Below are positions 56,205 to 64,000 of a stretch of 64,000 bases of DNA, piece by piece; position 1 is the first letter of the stretch; each line of letters starts with the position of its first letter. Made by a program: the position numbers and the translations under genes. Under the pieces are notes generated by a model. The model made no database searches and was not told the DNA's origin. It saw only the letters and a list, made by a program, of their open reading frames with translations. The DNA is taken from NCBI GenBank assembly GCA_002778195.1, contig PCDI01000017.1, positions 498,872-562,871 on the forward strand, read 5' to 3'. The DNA is from Raffaelea ambrosiae (Eukaryota > Ascomycota > Sordariomycetes > Ophiostomatales > Ophiostomataceae).

Positions 56205-57644
56205 TTTTTTTTTCTTTTTTTGTTGGGAAACGAGTGAACAGGATTGGTCAAAAATACAAAAGCTGCGAGAAAAACTAAAAAAGGAAGGTAAATGGAGATT
56301 GTCCACNCCTGTGTTAGAGCTGGCCCCCACAAAAGGCGGAGGAGCTCTACGTTTTTTTTTCTTTCTTTTTTTTTTTTTTTTTTTTTTTTTTTTGTTGTTG
56401 GGAAACGAGTGAACAGGATTGGTCAAAAATACAAAAGCTGCGAGAAAAACTAAAAAAGGAAGGTAAATGGAGATTGTCCACACATAAGGCGTATGAACAA
56501 GTCCAAGCAACGCAGAAATAGAAAACCCATCTTTGCGGTTTTAAAAAAAAGGCGAAAAAAAAAGTCAAATCAAATCAACAACCAACCGGCCGGGCTGAGC
56601 TCCTTTGCACAAGAGGCATATATCAATGGCTGTCCAGACTGGCGAGTTCCAGGAAGGTACAGACAGTATGGGCTTGTCTTTGCCTCTCAGCAATCCCGTA
56701 TGGATGTTGGAGAATTCGAATCCTCTAACAGCATTTCTTCTTCTTCTAAAAAAGACAATCTCAAGGTCCTTCCATCCACTTGTCGACCTTTCTGCCACGT
56801 CCCCCCCTTCTCATTCTTTCCCTTTCCTGATCAGCAGGCACTCTTGTATGTCACTTCCTCCTATCAGGCAGTGCTGCAAGGAAAAAAGGATACACATAGA
56901 CAACCAAAGCTGACAGGGCGCACTCACTCCAGCCGAGGAGCTTTCCATTGTCCCGCAAAAATAAAACACCAGTCACAGGCATGTGAGTCAACACCAGGCC
57001 CTTGGTTCCCTTCCACCAGGCGAATGAGAGAGAGAGAGAGAGAGAGTTTGACCAGGAAGTCGGAGAGGCGGAGTTCCTGCCAGGTTCTCTTCAGTCCAGC
57101 CGTTGTCGAGTGAGCCCGGTTGAGAGTTTGCCTCCTTGTGGTCTGCATCATACTAGAGAATCTCTCGTCGATGGGAGCCAATTTTGAGAAAGAAAAGAGA
57201 TGCCCCTCCCACGCAATATAACAGGTGGGGGGATGGTTCCTTTTCTCCAAATTGGACACCTCTCTCTCTCTCTCAATTGAGTGGTGGCTGCTGATTTTTG
57301 CTGGCGATTTGGTAGCGACTGCCGAATAAGTTATATCAAAAAGTACAAAGTTGTACTTTTTAGGGGGTGTGGCCGGTACCAGTACGCTTTCAAACTCCCC
57401 CCTTTTCCCCTCTCTTCTGTAACACTGTTGAATGTATCTTCCGCACGCACACACACTCCCGGGGAAGGTTTGCCCGGTCAAAAGCAAATGTTGGTGGCTG
57501 TTGTTGCTGTTGCCTCGTGTTCCTGCTCAGGGAGAAAAAAAAAAGAAAAGGAAGGAGACAGAGGAGACATTTGTATCATAACATTTGTCTGTTTACCTCC
57601 CCCCTCCCCTCCTGTTAATTCACCCTGCTCCAAGAGTGTGTTCC
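55752..57644. other. 1.9 kb spacer containing an assembly scar
   Basis: No gene is seen. It holds the duplicated segment around the N at 56307, long T-runs, a GA microsatellite at 57026-57045 and a CT-rich tract at 57259-57276. The right end contains the UPF1 3' region. Confidence 0.55.
56120..56481. repeat. Direct duplication flanking a single N
   Basis: 56120-56306 and 56308-56481 carry the same sequence, from CCTGTGTTAGAG to GAGATTGTCCAC, separated only by one N. The copies differ mainly in the length of an internal T-run (about 187 versus 174 bp). This is the usual signature of two contig ends joined without merging their overlap. Confidence 0.9.
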
Positions 57645-60600
57645 TCAATCGTAGCCAGCGCCGCCGATTTGGCTGGCGAAGCCGGTGCTGATGCTCTGCT
57701 GGTCATCGTCGTAACGACGATAGCCGTTGCCCGAAGCCATGCGGCCGCTGCTCTCCACGTACTGTTTAAGCCGGTCGCTCTGGCTGAAGGACGTCAGGCG
57801 TCCGTTCACGGCATCGTGCAGGCCCGCACCCAGACTGGCGCCGCCCTGTCCGACGCCCTTGCCGCCAATAACGCTCGAGTTGGCCGTCACGTCCGTGAAC
57901 TCCGAGTTGGCCACGCTTTCGCCCGCTATGCTCTCAGCCACGCCACCCCGGTTGCGGCCCTTGCCACCCGACCGGCCCATGGGGCTAGCACCGGGCAGGC
58001 CAGGCCACTGGTCCGGGCTGAAGCTCGAGAACATGGCCGGGTACGCTGAGCTAAGGCCCGCGGCGCTGCCGCCCAGTGCCGAGCTGTGGATGGACGAGAC
58101 GTCGTCGGGGATGTAGGACACCATCGAGCCCGCGTCAAAATCACGCATCATGCCGTTGGCGCCGTGGCCGTGGCCAAAGCGGCCACTGCCCACGCCACTG
58201 CCGTTCTCGGCACCGTAGTGGCCGGAGCGCGGCGGGCGGTAGCTCTGCTTGGGGCGGCTGAACTGGTGGAGCGACGGCTGCAGGTTGGTGAGGGGGCCCT
58301 CGACGAGGCACTTGTGGTCCTTGAAGTGGACGAGCAGGTGGTACCAGAGCTCGTGCTTGGCCAGGACCTTGGGGTTGCCGATAATCACGATACCGTACTT
58401 GGCACGCGTCAGGGCGACATTGAGACGGCGCGGATCCGACAGGAAACCAATGCCCTGGTTCTCGTTGGAGCGCACGCACGACAGCACAATGTAGTCCTTT
58501 TCACGGCCCTGGAAGGCGTCGACCGACGCGACCTCGACTTCCTTGTAGCTCTCCTTCTTGAAGGTGCCCGTGTTCTGCATGGTCGTGACAATGTAACTAC
58601 GCTGGCCCTCGTACGGCGTGATGACGCCAATGTCGGCCGGCTTCACGCCGGCCTTGAAGAAGCGCGTAACAACTTTCTCGACATTCGACGCCTCGGTGCG
58701 GTTGAGGTACGACGTGCCGGACGCCGAGATCTCCTCGTTGCCCAGGTTCGACCAGAACATCATTGGCGTGTCCACCACCGGCCAGGGGAAGTCGACGTCC
58801 TTGCGCAGACGCTCCTGGATGGTGACTCCGTTCTGGAGCGACCCCTCGTAGAACATGTTGGACGGGAACTCGGCCAGGTGCGGGTGCATGCGGTACTGCA
58901 CGTTCAGCCGGATCGGCGAGAAGCCGAGCTTGACCAAGCGCTCAAAGAGCGACTGGTTCAGGCCCGCCTTGGCCGCCTTCTTGTTCATGATCACCGGGCC
59001 CAGCTGCTTGTGGTCGCCCACCAGCACCACCTGCTTGCAGCCCAGCACCAGCGGAATCATGCACTCCGGCTCGGCCGACTGCGTCGACTCGTCGATCAGC
59101 ACGTTGCGGAACTTCATCTTGGCCAGCCGCGGGTCGCCCGCACCGACACACGTGCAGCACACGACATCAGCATTACTGAGAATCTCGCGCTCCGCGGCCT
59201 TGGTCAGCTGCTTGAACTTCTTCTCGTCCACGCTCGACAGCTCGCCCACTTCGCTCTTCAGCTGCTGCAGGCGGTTCAGCTCGACGTTGGTGTCGTTCAT
59301 GCGCACCTGCTCGTGCAGGGCCAGGAAGCTGACCGACGACTCCACGTCCTCGCGCGACTTGGCCGTCAGCCGCACCACCTTGAGGCCCGTCCGGTGCACG
59401 CGCTCGCACAGCTGGTCCACGGCCACGTTGGACGGCGCGCAGACCAGCACCGGGCTGTTGTTCAACTTTGCCAGGTGGTAGATGATCGTGGCCGACGTCA
59501 CCGTCTTGCCCGTACCGGGGGGCCCCTGGATGAGACTCAGCGGCGTCGACAGGACGGCCTTGATCGCACTAATCTGGCTGCCGTTCAGCTCGGGCAGGGC
59601 GGGCGCCGTGAACTTCTTGGGCATGGACATTTTCATGGGCGCCACGGCCACCTCGTGGCCCAGCAACTTGTGGAAGATGTAGCCAGACACGCTCATCTCG
59701 TCGACGGCAAACGTCTTCATGGCCACCTGCATGCGGTCGTAGGACGTCGCCTTCCACACATAATCAGCCGAGAAGTTGTGCGTGCATTCGGTCGGCACCG
59801 ACTTGTCGTTGCCCGTCTTGCGCAGCTCCAGCGTGACCTCGTCCGACTGGTTGTTCGGGATCTTGATGACGTAGCCCACGCCCTCCCAGGCCGGCCGCAG
59901 CTCGCCCTTGTACTTGAGGCGCATCTCGTCGCCCACCGCGAGCTTGACGTCGCCCGACTCGATCTTGGGCAGAATGAAGCTGGCCAGGTGCTTGTTGTTC
60001 AGGCCGTAGTCCCAGCGGATTACCAGGTTGTCCTCGGACTGGGCCTCCTTGAGCTTCTTGTCGTAGTCCGACTCCATCTTGACGAGGGGCCCAAAGATGT
60101 TCTGGTAGTGGTACGGGTCGTCGTATTTGAGCAGCACGGGCTGCGGGTCGTCGTCGACGCTGGCGGCACGCTCGAGGTCCTGCACGGTGGCATTGGCGTT
60201 CTCCTTCCACAGCTCCTCCAGACGAGCAATCATCGGCGGGGTCAGGTGGCGCGCACGCAGCTGCTCGGCATCAGAGGGCGGGGCCACGAGCCAGGACAGG
60301 AACGAGCGGTCCTCGATCAGGGGCAGCCAGCGCGAGATGTCCCAGCTCATGTCCTTGGACGAGGTGCTCGCGGCGCAGGGCTGGCGGCAGAGCAGCACGA
60401 CCACGGTGTCGGACTTGGCGGGGATGAAGCCGAGCAGAAAGACATTCTTCGTGCCGCAGTTGTAGCATTCGAGGACGGTGTCGCCCAGGGCAGACTCGGG
60501 ATGGAGCTGGACCTCCTTGTGGCGGGCGCGGACGAGATGGTTCACAATGTGCGACGACGTGGCGTTGCCGCGAGCGCTGCAGAACCACTTGTTGCAGGCC

Positions 60601-61170
60601 AGGCACTTGACGACCGAGGCCGGCGAGTGGATGCCGCAGTATCTGGGGGGTGGGAATACCCGTTAGCCGCGTTTCCTGAATACATGTGTCTGTCCGTGTT
60701 TTGGGGGTCCCATTGCTGGCATGAGACAAGGCTCTCCTCCTCTTCCTCACCACCTTTTTCCCTGTCGGAATTCTCGGTTCTTCCACCCCTTCTCTTGCTT
60801 CCCTCTTGTTCTGCCATGTCTCCGTTGTCTCTTGCTTCTCGCAGCTCCTTCCGCAACCCACTTACGCGCAAGCATGAGCTGGAAGCTCCTTTTCCTCCTC
60901 CTCAGGCTCCAGCTTGAGGCCCTGGACGCCGTCAACCGGGACGCTCGTCAGACTCTCGACATCATCGTCGTCATACGCCTCCGTGCCATTGTCATCGTCA
61001 TCGTGGCGGCGTCGCGTGGCACTGCCGAGCCCAGCACGGCCACCGTACTTGCCATACAAGAGGTTCTCGTCCGGGTCGATAGCCGAAAGATCGTCGTTGC
61101 CGCCAGCCTTGATGGCGGCTGCCGAGTCGGAAATCAGGTGGTTGCCCACATGGGTGAAGGCTCCCTCCAT
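57645..61170 (-). CDS. upf1: UPF1/NAM7 RNA helicase of nonsense-mediated decay
   Basis: Minus strand, exon 1 61170-60866 and exon 2 60642-57645, joined across a 223-nt intron (GTAAGT donor, CCCAG acceptor). The product is 1100 residues, normal for the family. An acidic N-terminus leads into the Cys/His-rich zinc domain, started by the splice ([17 protein letters not shown]) and continued by [11 protein letters not shown] and [10 protein letters not shown]. The SF1 helicase core follows. It has Walker A GPPGTGKT (475-482, K481), the DEST-box [25 protein letters not shown], and [19 protein letters not shown]. The C-terminus is Ser/Gly/Gln-rich with scattered SQ-type sites. UPF1 is an ATP-driven 5'-3' RNA helicase that binds terminating ribosomes with UPF2/UPF3 and triggers decay of transcripts with premature stops. 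A 943-codon antisense frame across it is a composition artefact. Confidence 0.96.
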
Positions 61171-61577
61171 GGCTCTGCAGGGCAGGGGTTCTTGTCCAGG
61201 AGAGTCTGGCAGAGAGAAAGAAGAAGAGCAAGGACAGCCAAGCTCGTTTTTTCTCGGCCGGTAAATCGGATGGACCTGCTACTTCTTGTCTCTTTTTTCG
61301 GGTGGTTGTATCTTAAAAAGGTAAGTTGGCTTTCTGTTTTCCTGACAGTCTGTATATCAGGAAGCTGGGGAGCCGGGTGCTATCCGCAGGTAGTACCCTG
61401 ACATTCGGGGCTCCTTGATTGTCGTGAGGCTGCAAACGAAACAAAAGTAGGCGACCACCTCAAAATTGCAAAGTTGCCCTCAATTCAACACGCAAAAGTT
61501 TACTATCACTAACTAGCACTCTACGTGCGTTGTGCGGGGCGATAATAGCAGTGTGTTTTTTTTCTTTCCCGCCAGAG

Positions 61578-61585
61578 TCACGTGA
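61578..61585. promoter_or_regulatory. E-box palindrome TCACGTGA
   Basis: A perfect 8-bp palindrome with a CACGTG core, the type of site bound by bHLH factors such as Cbf1/Pho4 relatives. It stands about 160 bp upstream of imp4. Confidence 0.5.
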
Positions 61586-61598
61586 AATACTGAGCTAA

Positions 61599-61619
61599 TC
61601 TTATCGATAAGATCTTATC
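61599..61619. promoter_or_regulatory. Overlapping GATA-site palindromes
   Basis: TCTTATCGATAAGA (61599-61612) and GATAAGATCTTATC (61606-61619) are both perfect 14-bp palindromes that overlap by seven bases. Together they provide three GATAAG/CTTATC sites within 21 bp. Fungal GATA factors regulate nitrogen use, iron uptake and light responses; which one could act here is unknown. Confidence 0.5.
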
Positions 61620-61741
61620 TGTCGGGACGTTTTCACTGGGGACAATTTTTTTTTTCCTGGTATGTGTGAGGTGCAAACCTTTTCTGCAAGGACGACAACC
61701 ACACACTTTATGACAATTGCTCTTCGTCTCACACCTACAAT

Positions 61742-62793
61742 ATGCTGGTAAGTTCATGCATAGACGACTTTTCTGAGTGTAGGTACGATTACGCTTCAAT
61801 TACTAACTCTCGTTTTTTTTTGTCCGCAGCGCAAAACCGTACGCCAGCGGAGAGAGTATCTCTACCGCAAGGCGATGATCTTGAAGGAGGCGGAAATTAA
61901 CGAGAAACGTGCGAAGCTGCGGAATGCTATTGCTCAAGGCAAACCTCTAGAGAAGAACATTGCGAAGGACAAGGAACTGCGGAAGGATTTTGCCTACGAC
62001 GAGTCCCGCGAGGACGTGGACGCCAACACCCAACTGGACCTGGACGATGAATATGCACAACTAAGTGGCCTCGTTGAGCCTCGCGTGCTGGTGACGACGT
62101 CGCGGTCTTCGTCGAGCCGCCTGACGACTTTCAGCAAGGAAGTCCGACTTCTTCTGCCGACCTCCATCCGTCTGAACCGTGGTAACCTGATTCTCGATGA
62201 CTGTGTGCGGTCAGCCAAGTCGGCCGGCCTGACCGACATTGTGTTGCTGTCCGAGCACCGTGGCACGCCGACCGGACTTGTGTATGTGACATGCGAACGT
62301 GGAAGAGATGGAAAGAAGAAGAAAGGATATGACGGCTAACCGGGTCACTAATAGGATCTCTCACCTCCCCCACGGCCCGACAGTCTCCTTCTCCCTCCAC
62401 AACGTGCTCATGCGCACGGATATCCCGAACGCCATCCGCGGCAACGTCTCGGAAGCCTACCCGCACCTCATCTTTGAGGGCTTTACGACCCGCCTCGGCG
62501 AGCGCATCTGCAAGGTGCTCAAGCACCTGTTCCCGCCGCGCGACCCCATCACCAGCAAGACGAAGCTGTCGAACCGGGTGGTGGTGTTCAAGAATGTGGA
62601 GGATGTGATCGAGATGCGGCACTACGTGTACGTGCGGACGTCGTTCGACTCGATCGAGCTGTCTGAGGTCGGCCCGCGTATGTCGATGAAGCTCTTTGAG
62701 ATCCGCAATGGCACTCTAGAGAACAAGGACGGCCACGTCGAGTGGCACCTGAACCAGTTTACACGGACGAGCCGGAAGAAGGACTACCTGTGA
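61742..62793 (+). CDS. imp4: U3 snoRNP protein IMP4 (Brix domain)
   Basis: Exons are 61742-61747 (only ATG CTG), 61830-62281 and 62355-62793. Introns have GTAAGT and GTATGT donors, an ACTAAC branch in the first, and CAG/TAG acceptors. The product is 298 residues, close to yeast Imp4. The N-terminus MLRKTVRQRREYLYRKA is the typical basic start and exists only if the two-codon first exon is spliced on. The Brix domain (about 80-270) shows PRVLVTTSRSSSSRL, LLSEHRGTPTGL and, completed by the second splice, VISHLPHGPTVSFSL. It then continues with FKNVEDVIEMRHYVY, ELSEVGPRMSMKLFEIRNGT and EWHLNQFTRTSRK. IMP4 acts in the nucleolar SSU processome, joining U3 snoRNA to pre-18S rRNA. Confidence 0.96.
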
Positions 62794-64000
62794 GGGCGAG
62801 ACAGGATTATTCAGCATGCCCAGAAACGCATGCGAGCTCACGGGGAAACAAGATTACCCTAGCCCTACGGCGCAGTCCACCCAAGAAGAAACAATGACGA
62901 CAAGCGGCACGCCGAGAACGACGCCAGACGGTCAAGTGCCGATCCGTGGGCAATAGAGCGGTACCTGATCGCATTGACTGGAAGGGGGCGGGGGGGCTAA
63001 GCACCATCGAGCCCTGCTGCGTCGACAAGGGCAGGGGGCCTTAGCTCCCGTGCGTTCTTCTTGGTCAGACGGGTTCGCGCTTGCTTCTATCTCAGTTGTC
63101 ACAGTCTTGGGATTCGAAACAAGACGCCATTGGATGTTTCAGAGGCTGTGGGTATGGTCTAGGCAGGCACAATTATAACAGTCTGCCGGTATCAGGAAGC
63201 CATGACATCATGCCGTCTGGTGGATGGGCAGCCCGGGTTTTACGAGAAGGACAAAAAAATTAGTACATCTAGCGATAGAAATAGAATACGCCGTACGACG
63301 GTGCAGGTTATGTGGCACGCGGGGCGTATTTGGCAGGCAGCAGCATTTATAACTTGATTCTAATTGTCTCTGGCCAGGGCCCCACAGGAAGCTTTCTGAT
63401 GGTCGTGAAGAATGTGCATATTTTTGGCCGCACCGCGACATGTGAGGTGGCCAGGCAGAAAGTTAAAAATGTGTTGGGAATACGGCTGGCACAAAGCCAC
63501 AGGACTATGATGCGTTGGCGGCAAAGTGGAGGGGTGGTAGCGGCGAGGCTACGAAGCCTCTGGTGGGAAAACCCCTACAATGCTAGGTTTACTTGAGGGG
63601 GGGGGGGGGGTAGTAGATTCGGCCGTCTGTACGAGTATTTGTGCTTTCTTTTTTGCTGTCTCAAGCTGTCCAGACTAGTGGAGACTGCGCCAGCATCGGA
63701 CCTTCAGCCTCACCGGTGACGCGGAGAGCTAGCGGCCGAACAGGGAACGGTCTGTGGGACGTCTTGCCGTATTTGGGTTTCTGCTGGTGTTCTGCGTGTT
63801 CTGCGTTCTCTTCTGCTCTGCGCCCGCGCCTTTGCAGGCGAGACCGACTTTTGCTTGCATGGCGCTATTTCCGCCGCCGGAGCACAAGCCCGCATTCTCG
63901 GTCGCTTGCCCATTCTTGCTTCTGTATCATACGAGCGGCCGCTCGCACTTGGAAGAGAAGTCTGGTGCTCTTTCTATTTGCCAAGGCTTGCTCCTCCACT
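62794..64000. other. Right-end spacer
   Basis: About 1.2 kb without a supportable gene. A G-run lies at 63595-63610. The region may contain the promoter of a gene beyond the window. Confidence 0.5.

Larger units (their letters stand above)
61171..61741. promoter_or_regulatory. Bidirectional promoter of upf1 and imp4
   Basis: The 571 bp between the two divergent start codons must contain both promoters. It carries an E-box palindrome at 61578-61585 and overlapping GATA-site palindromes at 61599-61619. These lie about 120-165 bp from the imp4 ATG and over 400 bp from the upf1 ATG. Confidence 0.7.

Noticed and set aside
56640..56720. A tRNA B-box-like TTCGAATCC
   Set aside because: No A box or cloverleaf pairing is present at the right distance.
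58086..60917. A 943-codon open frame on the plus strand
   Set aside because: It lies antisense to UPF1, whose motifs and splice sites are unambiguous. The product is a Val/Leu/Arg/His-rich shadow caused by strong third-position GC bias.

Overview
The window looks like nuclear DNA of a filamentous ascomycete (Pezizomycotina, probably Sordariomycetes). Coding regions are GC-rich. Introns are mostly 55-225 nt with GTAAGT/GTATGT-like donors, CTAAC/CTGAC branch sites and CAG/TAG acceptors. Genes are separated by 0.4-5.8 kb of pyrimidine-rich, microsatellite-rich spacers. I see no tRNA, rRNA, CRISPR array or intact transposon. The species cannot be named from sequence alone. Two assembly scars are visible: 100 Ns inside an intron at 32146-32245, and a single N at 56307 flanked by two copies of the same ~180 bp.

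Layout, left to right. 1-5.8 kb: no supportable gene. 5.8-12 kb: a short minus-strand ORF with an in-frame TAG, a conserved minus-strand protein, a small mitochondrial outer-membrane protein (Tom6-like) and a secreted three-module protein. 15-22.5 kb: a GPI-anchored GH18 chitinase, a bZIP transcription factor and a MYND-finger protein. 23.6-33.2 kb: an alpha/beta-hydrolase, an Aurora kinase, a mitochondrial-looking protein and a conserved low-complexity protein. 36-44 kb: Gle2/Rae1, ethanolamine-phosphate cytidylyltransferase and branched-chain aminotransferase. 44.2-55.8 kb: a coiled-coil protein, a sedolisin protease, a 735-residue unknown, an 11-exon GMP-synthase-like gene and an AhpC/TSA-like protein. 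57.6-62.8 kb: UPF1 and IMP4, divergently transcribed from a 571 bp promoter that carries GATA-site palindromes and an E-box. 62.8-64 kb: nothing found.

Most genes are unrelated housekeeping functions: nuclear export, nonsense-mediated decay, rRNA processing, mitosis, phospholipid and amino-acid synthesis, cell wall and secreted hydrolysis. This is usual for a fungal chromosome arm, and I see no operon-like logic or convincing biosynthetic cluster. The most unusual item is the GMP-synthase-like gene at 52159-54509. It can be spliced through ten introns into one open 566-residue frame, yet the ATP-pyrophosphatase P-loop SGGVDS reads SNSIDS and several glutaminase and XMP-site motifs are altered, while the glutaminase Cys-His-Glu triad remains. 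It looks like a maintained pseudoenzyme or a neofunctionalised paralogue rather than the housekeeping enzyme. Second is the secreted protein at 9910-11824, whose three modules each carry a phase-2 intron at the same place, so exon and intron were probably duplicated together.
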